Part shown: piece by piece, positions 49,501-58,852 of the stretch | Layout of the letters: each line of letters starts with the position of its first letter | Numbering within the stretch: the first letter of the stretch is position 1 | NCBI GenBank assembly: GCA_963971405.1 | Contig: OZ020489.1 | Coordinates: 27,678,290-27,742,289, forward strand | Direction: 5' to 3' | Source: Psococerastis gibbosa | Lineage: Eukaryota > Arthropoda > Insecta > Psocodea > Psocidae | Length of the DNA: 64,000 nucleotides | The notes under the pieces: model-generated | The model's input: the letters and a program-made list of their open reading frames with translations, nothing else | The model's database searches: none | What the model was told of the DNA's origin: nothing | Program-made: the position numbers and the translations under genes

Positions 49501-49622
49501 CTCACTGCCAGCCAAGTCTACGAGGTAAAGTTTTCCGGATAGTTTCTTTTGTTTCTCAAGATTTTCTTGCTTCACATTGATAAGAAATACACTATGAGAT
49601 CTGGAACTGTGCTCATTCATAT
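25456..49622 (-). CDS. Khc: Kinesin-1 heavy chain, C-terminal ~778 residues (5' exons missing)
   Basis: Thirteen exons in transcript order: 49498-49622, 33871-34124, 31324-31559, 30667-30866, 30008-30214, 29726-29852, 29050-29210, 27767-28052, 27227-27386, 26937-27069, 26436-26624, 25981-26116, 25456-25577. All junction phases match and no internal stop occurs. The product is the plus-end-directed microtubule motor of anterograde transport. Visible in order: switch I (NEHSSRSH), switch II (DLAGSEK), the end of the motor ([13 protein letters not shown]), neck linker (AKTIKN) and neck coil, stalk coiled coils, and the tail with the autoinhibitory [10 protein letters not shown] motif. Family length is about 960-975 residues, so about 190 N-terminal residues (P-loop region) are absent and probably right of the window. 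Confidence 0.96.
25981..26116 (-). CDS. Khc: Kinesin heavy chain exon: tail
   Basis: 136 nt, acceptor tttttcttttaag, donor GTAGGA. It encodes [20 protein letters not shown], then [20 protein letters not shown] and PSAQI. The final Ile is the first residue of the conserved IAK motif, completed in the next exon. Confidence 0.95.
26436..26624 (-). CDS. Khc: Kinesin heavy chain exon: tail coiled coil
   Basis: 189 nt, acceptor gtttatattttag, donor GTTAGC, phase 0 to 0. It starts [20 protein letters not shown], then [20 protein letters not shown], and ends [12 protein letters not shown]. This is the cargo-binding tail coil typical of kinesin-1. Confidence 0.96.
26937..27069 (-). CDS. Khc: Kinesin heavy chain exon: distal stalk
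   Basis: 133 nt, acceptor gctgtgttgcag, donor GTAAGA. It encodes [20 protein letters not shown], then [20 protein letters not shown] and RIKK. It matches the kinesin-1 region upstream of the tail coil. Confidence 0.95.
27227..27386 (-). CDS. Khc: Kinesin heavy chain exon: stalk coil 2
   Basis: 160 nt, acceptor tttttgtccatag, donor GTAAGT, phase 1 to 2. It encodes [20 protein letters not shown], then [20 protein letters not shown], and ends SSKLQEL. Kinesin light chain binding in this family maps to the distal stalk, of which this is part. Confidence 0.95.
27767..28052 (-). CDS. Khc: Kinesin heavy chain exon: stalk coil 2
   Basis: 286 nt, acceptor gctgtttccag, donor GTACGT. It starts [20 protein letters not shown] and continues as heptad coiled coil ([20 protein letters not shown]) to DAHQKQ. 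The plus-strand ORF on top of it is a shadow. Confidence 0.96.
28150..28310 (-). repeat. 5'-truncated copy of the tRNA-Glu-derived SINE
   Basis: On the minus strand it reads ttttctggccatcggagggc, then gttaagcaggcggtccctgg and gagcgtaagaaagggcttta, matching the body of 13,360-13,510. The tRNA-like head is missing. It lies in a Khc intron. Confidence 0.75.
28551..28703. mobile_element. 153-bp foldback MITE in kinesin intron
   Basis: Nearly identical to 3,076-3,228 (differences seen: c/t near the left end and a/g in the right arm). Ends aggcgggtattcca and its complement. Flanking bases TTA / TAT may be a target duplication but do not match cleanly. Confidence 0.88.
29050..29210 (-). CDS. Khc: Kinesin heavy chain exon: stalk
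   Basis: 161 nt, acceptor cgttcctttag, donor GTAAAA. It starts [20 protein letters not shown], then [20 protein letters not shown], and ends TQMDSNKK. In the following intron sits a 153-bp foldback MITE (28,551-28,703). Confidence 0.95.
29726..29852 (-). CDS. Khc: Kinesin heavy chain exon: stalk
   Basis: 127 nt, acceptor tcaatttgcag, donor GTAAGG. It encodes [20 protein letters not shown], then [20 protein letters not shown]. The Gly codon at the end is split with the next exon. Confidence 0.95.
30008..30214 (-). CDS. Khc: Kinesin heavy chain exon: stalk coiled coil
   Basis: 207 nt, acceptor tttctttcgcag, donor GTGTGT, phase 0 to 0. It encodes [20 protein letters not shown], then [20 protein letters not shown], and ends [10 protein letters not shown]. 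This is a highly conserved kinesin-1 stalk segment. Confidence 0.96.
30667..30866 (-). CDS. Khc: Kinesin heavy chain exon: hinge and coil 1 start
   Basis: 200 nt, acceptor gaataatttcag. It runs from [20 protein letters not shown] through the charged heptad segment [20 protein letters not shown] to MLEQEE. The donor GTACTG is weak compared with the other introns of this gene, but the join to [12 protein letters not shown] is what the family requires. A run of about 15 G lies downstream, near 30,537-30,551. Confidence 0.94.
31324..31559 (-). CDS. Khc: Kinesin heavy chain exon: neck linker and neck coiled coil
   Basis: 236 nt, acceptor catctttacag, donor GTGAGC. It encodes [20 protein letters not shown] (neck linker then neck coil), then [20 protein letters not shown] and continues to [14 protein letters not shown]. 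The Pro/Gly-containing end marks the hinge before the first stalk coil. The frame is fixed by the exon phases; longer frames on either strand here are shadows. Confidence 0.96.
33060..33230 (+). repeat. Dispersed repeat family 3, diverged copy
   Basis: Contains catgtcatacatatcgaaat then gaagaggaggcatttct, matching the catatcat / aaaatgaagaggaagatttct blocks at 53,930. It sits in the Khc intron before the neck exon. Confidence 0.5.
33533..33870 (+). pseudogene. LINE reverse transcriptase C-terminal fragment, decayed
   Basis: Reads [20 protein letters not shown] then [13 protein letters not shown], a stop, and [14 protein letters not shown], with EEWDWY further on. This fits the IRNEYIR...R-x-RWYGHV region of LINE ORF2 C-termini. 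Its 3' end touches the donor side of the Khc exon at 33,871. Confidence 0.65.
33871..34124 (-). CDS. Khc: Kinesin heavy chain exon: end of motor domain
   Basis: 254 nt, acceptor tttttgttgcacag, donor GTAAGT, phase 0 to 2. It starts [20 protein letters not shown], continues through [15 protein letters not shown] and [19 protein letters not shown] (microtubule-binding loop 12/helix alpha5) and ends at FGKR. It lies 15.4 kb from the preceding exon. Confidence 0.97.
37826..37905. repeat. AT-rich inverted repeat
   Basis: GCAATTTACCTATAT at 37,832-37,846 is the reverse complement of 37,886-37,900, with partial extension on both sides. The centre is ttatattttatattata plus a direct repeat of tttacctatattatat. 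Confidence 0.7.
38640..39290 (-). pseudogene. LINE ORF2 C-terminus and 3' UTR
   Basis: On the minus strand: [20 protein letters not shown], then [20 protein letters not shown], and after a frameshift [20 protein letters not shown] with AITKFLKEN and a stop. This matches the LYN-x-LP-x-x-I-K...FK-x-x-L end of CR1/Jockey-like reverse transcriptase proteins. The AT-rich segment to 38,640 would be its 3' UTR. Confidence 0.7.
39316..39600. mobile_element. Partial extra copy of the Harbinger-like left end, with inverted inner segment
   Basis: agggggattcactat at 39,316 and agggggattcactctgttgg at 39,331 repeat the terminus found at 39,601. 39,331-39,461 is a direct repeat of 39,601-39,731. The next ~130 bp appears inverted relative to 39,731-39,850, between inverted arms ggggaatcaaaaacaaa. 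Confidence 0.8.
39792..39911 (+). pseudogene. Myb/SANT-like DNA-binding protein fragment of the Harbinger element
   Basis: A 39-residue frame, [20 protein letters not shown] then [19 protein letters not shown] and a stop. [14 protein letters not shown] resembles helix 1 of SANT/MADF domains. A GTAAGT donor follows at 39,919 and a good acceptor (tttctttctgtttcag) precedes a Pro/Thr-rich frame at 40,311-40,459, so a second exon is possible. Confidence 0.5.
40882..41362 (-). pseudogene. Harbinger-like transposase remnant
   Basis: Two minus-strand frames. The first (41,150-41,362) has [20 protein letters not shown] and [19 protein letters not shown]. The second (40,882-41,127) has [20 protein letters not shown] then [11 protein letters not shown], the segment before the first catalytic Asp of HARBI1-like DDE transposases. 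The rest of the catalytic domain is missing. Confidence 0.6.
43815..43891. repeat. Inverted repeat with internal third copy
   Basis: catgattctataggtatatt at the left is the reverse complement of the right end (caatatacctatagaatcatg). A partial copy, acctatagaatcatgaata, lies just inside. No flanking duplication was seen. Confidence 0.75.
44580..44990 (+). repeat. Distant relative of repeat family E
   Basis: Same order of weakly conserved blocks as the 16.3-kb repeat: cgattttgagattt, gaggtcttttgagcccgaaa, then a stretch like acaactactcggtcgat...ttcg (here aaactactgcaccgattta gttcgaa). Ends with caaaaatggctcaaac and a polyT-like run. Confidence 0.5.
45944..46045. repeat. 102-nt long hairpin (near-complete foldback)
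   Basis: ataaagaaccagtagaaatt and gggctgatgg on the left face ccatcagccc and attttctactgattctttat on the right. Pairing continues to the centre with mismatches and G-U pairs, giving a stem of about 48 bp with almost no loop. It could be a tiny MITE or a small-RNA hairpin; either strand would fold. Confidence 0.75.
47035..47112. repeat. C-run and G-run pair
   Basis: A C-run at 47,036-47,048 is followed by aggggggggggg near 47,101. Homopolymer C/G runs of 10-20 also occur near 490, 5,765, 16,945, 20,527, 30,537, 48,472, 58,252 and 58,640. Confidence 0.7.
47709..47863 (+). repeat. SINE-like repeat, family 1, copy 2
   Basis: Shares gaggcgactgaagaggttat, acattcattgaattgtttg and an A-rich tail (ctaaaaaaaaactc) with the copies at 1,081 and 62,690. 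Confidence 0.65.
49498..49622 (-). CDS. Khc: Kinesin heavy chain motor exon with switch I and switch II
   Basis: 125 nt, acceptor tttttgtttacag, donor GTAAGT. It starts inside a split codon, then [20 protein letters not shown], and ends with [16 protein letters not shown] is switch I and DLAGSEK is switch II of the kinesin ATPase. The preceding exon must end in phase 1. Confidence 0.95.
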
Positions 49623-52128
49623 CTGTAAACAAAAAGAAACTTAAGGTTAAAGATAAGTCATATTAGTTGGAATGCGTAAAACCGGTCAGAACACTTGAGA
49701 GTCTCATGGGAGTTGGCAATTGTGTGAGGCGGTATTTGGACAGCTACGCTATGGCAAGTAATCCCAGACCATAAAGCGAAGTAAAAATATAACTTAGCTC
49801 AGATAACAATAGGAACTAAGTAGGGTGTAACCGAAAAAGGGGTCGAGTTCCCACAAGGTCCTAGACCTCCGTTAAGGAGATAGGTCTTAATAAAAATTCA
49901 TATAGAATAGCAGGCAAATAAACACCACAGTAAAAAAATGTAAAATAGTAACACAATGTACAATATCTCAAAAGTATTACTTTGATCAAACTAGGACTGC
50001 AATAAAACAACCATCAATGAATGCATCTAGCAGAAAAAACTATAATAGAAAGTGCAGGCGAGTGTAGGTGAAATGCGGGAAAATTCAAATAATCTGGAAT
50101 AATATTCATCATGATGGCAGGAGAATTTTCCGGGTTAGTGAGCTTATTCAGGATTATTCCGTGGTTGGGGGACTCAAATGCCAACTAACTCTTAACCCCC
50201 TCCCCCCTCAATAATTCCAACAATTTGACTCTCCTGCGTCAGGTATTACCATAGACTAAGATAGAGATTACTTCTGCTGTGAATTGGTATATACTCCATT
50301 CAGTGGACAGGGAGCTTATTCAGAATCATGTCAATCATTTAGTAACATTAAAAAAATGAAAGTATCGTGTGCACGGACCTATAGTATATTTTGCCTAGCT
50401 GCCATAACCACTTAATTCAAAGTATAGGTGTAGCAGCGGAACCTTTTCACCCTCTGTGCGACACCCGGGAAGAAATGGACAGGAAACACCTTAAGACTCT
50501 CGTCAATAGAAGGGACTCACCAGATTATGTGTTGTGTGGGCTGCAAGAAAGCTGATGGCGGAAGCCTAATGCTATGGCGTAATTAAAAAATAAACAATAA
50601 TTCAAGGTGAATTTAATCAACTGCTTGAGGTAGATGGAAACATTTTCTATTTTACCCGGGACCCTCCGCTAATAGAAATGTTCCTATATCTAACAACCGT
50701 TGGTTGGCAGGTAGTCACATTGGGTAGGGTCTGTGAAACGCAGGAAACGCTTGCGCCGGAATGGCTGAATACCGGAATGGAATATTGTTCCAATATTCGG
50801 TGCAATAAATATGGGTCTAAGAAAAATTGGAAAGTGTAATACATAAAATTCAGATTCAAATCGTTTACTTCAACATGAATATTCCTAATATTTCTTCGAT
50901 CGAATAAATATTGGATCAAACAAATATTCGAGTGTGTAATCAGGGTGGCCCTGGCCCATTATATCATTTCCATTACTCTACACCTACACTACAAAAATAC
51001 AAGCTTTCTAAAAAAAGGACTGATTTACAACTATTCGTCATGTTTTTCTAGAGCAATAATATGTCAGGTGCAAAAATGCATATTATCCACTACAAAAGCT
51101 TCTATTTTTTATGGTTTTTTCCTAAGATCTTTTTATATCATTGGGGCTGGGACACGAGGATTAAACTAATTTATTTACAAATTATTTGAAAATCTCTGCC
51201 GAAAGAGAGTTGTAGAATTGGATAGAAGTATTGACAAGTGTTATTTTATTTTTTTAGTCTAAGCTCTAAAGTAAGGACCCCGTAAAAAACAGGGATGTCC
51301 TGTATTAAAGGCTTTAATTTAAAACATTTGAAAGGCTACGATGTCAATGTCAATCATACTCAGCACAGCGACCAGTCCTCCTAACTAGCCTCCCAAATTC
51401 CATAGTCAGGCCTTCCAATCTCCTTTCAATCCTAGAAACATGCAGCCCTACGATATATTTTGCGTTACATAATTTTAAAAAATAAAAATAAAAAAGCTAT
51501 TTAAGAATTGATTAATGTCGCACATTAGTGGCTGAATGGCTCCCCATCGCCGACGTCAGAAAAAAAAAATAATAATAAATAAATTTTAGGAAATGCCCAA
51601 CATCATTCATTTATCAATAGGACGCGCCATCAACAACAAGAAAAATATCATAAGATTGCTGCTAAATATGGATATACTGATGAAAATAGCAGCAAGTTAG
51701 GCTCACTCAGAACAGCGACGTTTCGGCATTTCTTGATGCCTATTGCACATTTTTGCATTTAATATTTGGCCGCGAACGAATGTCAAAATTCATTTCCTAA
51801 AAAAGGAAAAAGTAACTGAACCTCATTCCGCCAAAACACAGTTTCCTATTCATTAACCTTTTCAACCTCCATTTCCCATTTATATTTTATTTAAGTTAAA
51901 TTGCGGGCAAGATTTAATGGAATGTCAACTGCTTGATGAATGATGAAAAACCAACATGCAATTTCTTTGTCACTTATAAATAAGTTCAGCCAAAATATTG
52001 GAAAGGGGTAAAAAGTTGAAACTTAACTCCTAGTTTTGTGGCAATTTGAATTTTTTTTTTTATTTAAAAGAAAATTAACTATAGTATGAAATTATTTTTT
52101 AAATGTGGTGAAGAACTACTGCATTTAC

Positions 52129-52169
52129 TAAACAAAAAATAACAAAAAGTTTTTGTTATTTTTTGTTTA
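52129..52169. repeat. Perfect 20-bp-arm palindrome
   Basis: TAAACAAAAAATAACAAAAA at 52,129-52,148, one G, then its exact reverse complement at 52,150-52,169. Confidence 0.85.
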
Positions 52170-53244
52170 TTATAATGAAACACCACGAAGTCACGAGTAA
52201 TCTAATTATTTATATTCTGCATTTACGCCTGGCCCAGAATACTTTCGATGTGTGCACTGTTTATAACATCAAAGAAAAATAGCAAAAAATGCCCACGTCC
52301 GACAAATCTATCCCTTTCTGAATTTCGCTTCGCAGATACGTGTTAACTTGGTAAAATCGACTGGCGGGTTTTCCAAAATGGCATTCTTCCTTAGAAATAA
52401 CCAAGCGAGGACCCTCGAATTTAACACCTTATGCTGCATTGTATGTGTTTCTGCGCTGAACAACAGCTGTGCCTGACATCGAGAGACGAGGAAAATCTAT
52501 TTCAAGTTGTACAGTTTGATTTATTCTAGTAGTTGACACAAGCGAATTCTCAGGGGGCGTCTGACACACTTCGAAATTACAGCAGTACTTCTACGCGACA
52601 GAATGTAAGTTGTGACATACAGAACGTTCGTTAACAAGTTTTCACACTTTTGATCTAATTTTTATATTTTCATTGTTATTTCAATGCCTAGAACCAAACC
52701 GTATTGTGAGCGGTCGAAATGAGACGTATTATTTAATGCGAATATTTCGCCAATTGCTTCTTTGGTCGACATCAATGCAGTAATATCGCACATAACATCT
52801 ACCGTTGGTAATTATTTGCCCACCTAAGGCATTTCTACCATTGAATCCCGGCAACAACGATCTGCTTGACTGAATTGAGAATTCGTCTTGGTCGAGGGCT
52901 CTGCATGTGTGTAGTAATGTTCACTGTCCGTGCAACTGATGACCTCTGGAAGCCTGTCTGTGCAATTGAGCAATTTAGGGCAGTACTTGAAAGTCGAATT
53001 GCTTTTAATGAAATATCAAATCAATGAATCTGCTGGCACCTTCTGAGTAGTTTCTACTTACAAAAGGCAAGAGAGAAAACCACTGACAAGAATATAGATT
53101 AAATAATTACGTTTACTGAATCTGAAAATGACACATGAAGATCACATGGAATATCGATCGTAGAAGAGCATTGTGATACATGATATACTGTATGGGCCTA
53201 CTTCTATCAGTCATTGGGCACAATTATTGAATTTGGTTTGACAA

Positions 53245-53340
53245 CGGTCAGTGAAGGTGTCAGGTCGAAGGATTTCAACAACTTAGGTCAATCGGTGTTA
53301 GTGTCAAAATCTTGAGTAAATTTCTTCTAAGGGATGTGAC
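53245..53340 (+). repeat. Dispersed repeat family 3, copy
   Basis: Contains aaggtgtcaggtcgaaggat and ggtcaatcggtgttagt, matching 12,905-13,010 and 53,870-54,060. Confidence 0.55.
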
Positions 53341-53869
53341 ACTTTTAGATAGCTACGATTACCTGTGAAGTTTCATTTCGTTAAAAAAAAACGGATCCGA
53401 TATTGGGGGCGTCCCATTTGCTCGTAATGGAATGTATTGTATGTGCTTAACGATTCAGTGGGCAAAAATAAAGCAATTACTAACGAAAGCCAACGACGTA
53501 TACGGGCTGTAAAAGGTTTAACCACAAAAACTGAAGTAAATGCTGGCAAAAGTTTATGAAGCAGTTTTATTTGGTGGAAGTCGTAACAAACCTGGCTGGG
53601 ATGCTTTATGACTTGCTTGTAGTAGAATTTACCACGTAGCATGTTAACCTGGTGCGGACAATTTTTATATTCAGGCCAGTCCAATCCACCAAGACAAACA
53701 AAAATATGATCACTTTCCAATTTTGCACCAAATCAAATTTCTCATGAAATAACGATAGTAGAGCCACATATGACGTGTCATAAACTATAAAAAAAATATT
53801 CCTATATCCTTAGATGTATATTTTGTAGTCGTCACTATCGCTGATCAACTCAGCGTTGCCTAGATTTGT

Positions 53870-54060
53870 AAAAAAAAAATAACGGCCAAAGGAGCTCCAA
53901 AACTGTGGCAATTTGATGTTAGCCATGGCCACATATCATGCATCAAAATGAAGAGGAAGATTTCTTATACTTTTTGACACATCATTTGCTAGTCGACCTA
54001 CGAGTGACAGTTCATGAGAAATTCAACTTTTAGACGGAAAATGTGGGGCTCCATTTGCTC
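53870..54060 (+). repeat. Dispersed repeat family 3, longest copy
   Basis: Contains ggagctccaaaactgtggca, gatgttagccatggccacat, caaaatgaagaggaagattt and further sequence to gacggaaaatg. The best-preserved member seen; no ORF. Confidence 0.6.
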
Positions 54061-55789
54061 AATGCCCCACCTCTCCTACTCTAAACAGCACAAAGTGTAT
54101 TATACAGTAACCCAACGTTTCAAACAGTACGATGGCATCATCAGCAAAAAATTGAGGGTTGCCGTAAAATATAAGGCTGGCCGTTAAAAAGTCATTCAAA
54201 GGGGGGTTATGGCATAATTTTCAGCTGGAAATGGGCAATATTCAACGAGAGAATTACATACATTTCGAGATTGTGATTTTATCCTTTTTTTTAAACATGA
54301 CTGACAGGATCTTCAACAATCATGATTTACGAGGGTGAATTCATATGCTCGTACCCTGACCTATTTGCAATAGACATATTGTAGCTTGGAATGTGTGAGT
54401 AAGATGTGCAAAGTTGCTAGTGGAAACCTCCTTATTAAGTCGAGTAGTAGCGTGGATCGGACCTCCGCATGTCGGAACTTAGTGCGAAAATGGACTTGCG
54501 CGAGCAACGCGCAACGTTGTGTTAATAAGTGTTTTTTTTGAAAGGGTTGTCGCCGACTGATAACCACAAGGAGTTCATGGATACACTATGGGACTTATAA
54601 ATAAACAATAAATTTGTCCATTAATGTCGAGTCTCAAATCTCGGCCATCCAATTTATAGCCTGCAGTTCTGAGTTCTCAACCAACTAAACTACGCTGCTA
54701 CTAAAAAGGAACGAATAAAGTCCGATAAGCATTCAAGCTAACTACCAGTTTCCGAGTTGCAACACCCAATAGCGCTTGGTCTCGCCAACCCGGAACCTTC
54801 TTAACGGCTTCTTTCACTACCTAATGAATGAAACATGTCTTGTGAATGAAGAAACACCCTAGAAGTGTCGAGCTGACTCTTCCACAAATATAATATTCCT
54901 CTGCATTAATGACTAAAATTTAATCAAGATTCCACGTTGTGAACATTTTCAAACTAATAATAAAAATCTGTCAGAATAGCGCTTGAAGAGAAATTTTCAA
55001 ATTCTTAGCACAGAAACCTTAATTGTTACGGCGTCAATTAATCTTGCACTAATGACTTGCTCCCCAACTTGGATAAGATCGGAGTCTAAAACTATTCCTC
55101 TTAAGTCAGGTCACGATTTGCCCCAGACCTTCTAGGATAAAAGGGTGGTGGTATGAAAGATGAGGGTGCTCAAACTGGGTCAGCTCGAATCTGCCGCGAA
55201 AAATGTAAGATCATCGATTTTACATATTTTCTGGTTCTTTTCCGTTCCATTTCTGCATTACCCAAAATTTATCAATACCTAATTCTGACAACCAAATTTA
55301 TGAAGCAGTGCTATGTTGGAAAGTTGATAGCACCAACTGGCTAAGGTCACTTATTTTGAAATAAATAGTACCTAGGCAAGTTTATTGGGAAAATCGTTAC
55401 AAAAAATTAAAGTCAACATGGCGGAAAATATAATTTACCGAAATTTAAATAATTTAAATATTGTCTTACAGCCTGAAAATTGGCAAAATCTAGGAACAAT
55501 TCCTAAAATACAAATGCGCAATAAACTCTCATTGTAACACAATAAATTTGCTCAAATTAACTATTTCGATATAATTTAAATAGACGCCATGTGCATCACA
55601 TGCAGAAACATTTTAACGCCAGAAAAAAACTTTGCATTCTATAGTTTGACAATAAATCAGTTGAAAAAATCGTCCGGATTACCAATTTGAACAAATAAAA
55701 TACTGTATTTACTATTTAGTAGGGGAAAGTCTTTTTTTTAACATTTATGTCGATGTTGTTAGCCTCGAATATCTTCGACTTTTTGTTAA

Positions 55790-56238
55790 ACGCTTGTAGA
55801 AAAAGACTGCTTAAATCACTAGTATGGAGCATACTGCTTTATGGCTGTGAGACATGGTGCATACAAGAAAGAAGCAAAAAGAAGCTGGAGGCTTTCGAAA
55901 TGTGGGGCTATAGGAGAATGTTGAAAACATCTTGGAGAGATCACATAACGAACGAAGAGGTACTTCAAAGGATAAACGATAAAAGATCCCTAATTACCTC
56001 CATTTCGGTGAGAAGAGCAAAATGGATGGGTCACCTGATCAGACAAGAAGGACTCCTAAGCACCATAATAGAAGGAACAATTGAAGGCACCAATGCAAGA
56101 GGGCGACCAAGGAAGGCGTACGCAGAAGACCTCAAGAAAGATATGAGATGCGGAACCTACATGGAACTCAAGAGAACGGCCCAAGACAGGGAGGAGTGGA
56201 GAAGGAGGTGGAAAGATTTGCTGCAAACCAATCGCTAA
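55790..56238 (+). pseudogene. LINE (RTE-like) reverse transcriptase C-terminal fragment
   Basis: An open frame of about 150 codons with stop at 56,238: LLYGCETWCIQERSKKKLEA, RRMLKTSWRDHITNEEVLQR, KWMGHLIRQEGLLSTIIEGT, GRPRKAYAEDLKKDM and DREEWRRRWKDLLQTNR. These are the conserved motifs downstream of the polymerase fingers/palm/thumb in RTE-like and related LINEs. A gaagaagaag tail follows the stop. The catalytic YADD part is absent, so this is a 5'-truncated insertion. It is well preserved and may be young. Confidence 0.85.
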
Positions 56239-57184
56239 ATTGCAACTACAGAAGAAGAAGAGGGGAAAGACAATTTCGGGGCTGAGATAAGAAAAATTAA
56301 TTATTTTCGTAATTGATTCGTCCGCTATGTTGTTTTTCAATAAATGTGGAACAATTTCCAATAGCCTTACTTGGTTATAGAAGCCATGCAGGTGATGAAT
56401 TAAAACTTTTCGGACATCACTAAGCCAAACTAAAACTAAAACTTAAGTACCTCGCCTTATGACATGTTTACAAGTAAATCGTGTTCGGAACTTCATCAGC
56501 AAATCTTTTACGTCCACAGAGGTAAGCAGGGCCATCATTAACTCTTCATTAACTCTCATTAAACTTTTCCTTCGTTAACCGAGGCAACTAAATAACTTGC
56601 CGCTCTACTTCCCTCCTCTGTGGTCAGGTGCAACTGCAAATTTCTACATAGTTCAGCACTTTGCTTGCAACGGTTGTTACCCCTCTAACTGCTGAAGTTA
56701 AGCTCGCAGCGAAGAAAAGTAGTTTGGAGTAAATATATTGCACTGCTTGGAAAACGGTCACGACATACAATGTACGTCTGCACCAGAATAAGGGTGTTTT
56801 CACAGGAGTCTTACTGAACTCTTATTAAGTCGCGTTTAAGTCTTTTCTCTTATGAGGTCAAGACCACCCCTACAAGTATGAGCATTATGTTTACAATGTT
56901 TTAAATCCTGAATCCTCTATCTTAGCATACAAGCCCAGTACTGGAAATGGACGAAGGTATCAACCAAAACTTTGGTGCAAGTAGAAGCTTATGCCCATTG
57001 GCGCTCTGTACGTAAATAGTACGTCATTTGTATGAAACATACGAAAATTAAATAAGGAAGGTGATAGCTCCAAACTCACCCCCAGAACACGGCCGGATAC
57101 TCCCACTATCCGTTTTGTAATCAAATCAAGTTTCATAACTCTGGCCTATCGCTCCTCTACGCTCTTCTTTTCAAGTTACACCCG

Positions 57185-57530
57185 GATGATGGCTGGTTGG
57201 CAGCAACATATTGCAGCGATGTCTCCAGTCTCCGCGATTTTGACATGTCCTCTTCAGCTTCACATAGGACGATATCCCCAAATCATGTTTAACTTGTTGA
57301 GATATTCGTTTCGTGGCCGTCCCCGTCGATTTACACCTTCCATGGTCCCCTCAATGACGCAGCTGACTAAGTTATCATACCGAAGCAGGTGTCCGATCCA
57401 GCGTGTCCTCCTAGTGGATATGGATGCAATAAGGGTCCTATTTTCATTTATTTGGGTTATAGGACTTCCTCATTAGTTACATGGTCTTGCCAAGGTATTC
57501 TCAAAATGCGGCGATAACACCACTCCTCTA
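57185..57530 (-). pseudogene. LINE reverse transcriptase C-terminal fragment, same family, frameshifted
   Basis: Minus strand: RRILRIPWQDHVTNEEV, then STRRTRWIGHLLRYDNLVSC, VIEGTMEGVNRRGRPRNEYL and, after a shift, YVKLKRTCQNRGDWRHRCNM. Motif order is the same as at 55,790-56,238 but diverged and broken. Confidence 0.82.
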
Positions 57531-57937
57531 CGATCGAAACATATGTGAAATTTGACTTAATACACCTATAAGGCTTCTCCCATAAAATTGGATTAGTATT
57601 ATACAATTCTCAATTTACTTTAGCCTCTCAAGTCACATGAAATACGAAAACTGAAGCCGAAGACAAGATGTAGCTATGCCATGACAAGAACAAACTTGAC
57701 GAAAGTGGTAGAGGAGGTAGAGATGGGACAACGTTCAAGAGAAAAATGAAGATAAATTATTCGTCGGTGACAGTGAGCACATGGCAACACATAACGGACG
57801 ATATCGCTGAGCCATCACTCAATACCGAAAGAGAGAGGGATGATATTCCGCATTTTAGCTTGAAGATAAATCTACCTGTAGCAGCTGAAATAATAAATCT
57901 TGGATATAGGTCCGGTCCACTACGGGCCTACGGCGCG

Positions 57938-58024
57938 GGCGAATCGCTGAGAAATTTGTCATTGGAGCAAATGGGTTGGTGAACGGTTGATGTAACACAA
58001 AGAAAAATTTCTCAGCGATTCGCC
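57938..58024. repeat. Inverted repeat with 20-bp perfect arms
   Basis: GGCGAATCGCTGAGAAATTT at 57,938-57,957 and its exact reverse complement at 58,005-58,024, with a 47-bp spacer. The arm starts GGCG, like the TTAGGCG MITEs, but the rest differs. Confidence 0.8.
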
Positions 58025-58852
58025 TAAACTTCCAGGCTTCAATTAATTGATGCTTTTTTTATTTATTTAAAAATCTCAATTACATCCATAAAACATAAAA
58101 ACACTGCCATCGGCGTACACTTCATGCCAATATCAGTATCACATATTTTTTAATTTATATATACATTTATACTACAGTGCAAGTACGATGTTATACGCAG
58201 CAAAAGGGGCAATATTTTTTATATTTTATATTAGTATTGTGCTATCGACTGAACCCCCCCCCCCCCCCCTATTTCTCTCTCTCAGAATTTCTGGCTCCAG
58301 CTTTGCCTGATAGTGCATTAATGTTCCGAACACGAGATTGAGCATTATACTCAATAAGAATTATAAATTTAATTTTGAAGAAAGGTTGCTAATTAGCAGA
58401 AAAAGATTTGATACTTTAACATTATCTTCTAAACTTATAATCAATCGTTCGAGCAATAACGGCCACGAAGACGTTTCCTAATCGTGACGTCATCACCAAA
58501 CTCCCTTGCCAGAAGCCGGAACAAAACAAGACCCCTTCAAGAGTTCCATGGCAGTGTTACAATACAATAAAGTATACTTAATAAACCAAAGGAACCTTAG
58601 CTCATGCTGAAGTAGAAAGCCCTTCGAGGACTCTCAACCACCCCCCCCCCCTCCCTCCCCCATTGCAAATGAGACCTAAGAGGACGAGGTTCATTAATTA
58701 TTTTTAATTCCCTATGGCTGCGGGTTCCCCATGCACCATTTCAATCCCACTAAGCAGAAACAGCTGCGCTCAAGTAACCGTCATCTTAGCTATGCGATAG
58801 CTGCTGCAGCCCGATCATGGTGATTTGGTATTACTATAATATCGGAGTTTAT

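Noticed and set aside
51715..51745. Second hammerhead-like motif on the minus strand (stem GGCAT/ATGCC, then GAAACGTC)
   Set aside because: The first conserved box reads CAATA instead of CTGANGA and there is no stem III, so it is at best a dead relic or a plain stem-loop.
53373..53720. 115-codon minus-strand ORF as a possible upstream kinesin motor exon
   Set aside because: The translation has no kinesin motor motif and no matching splice phase.
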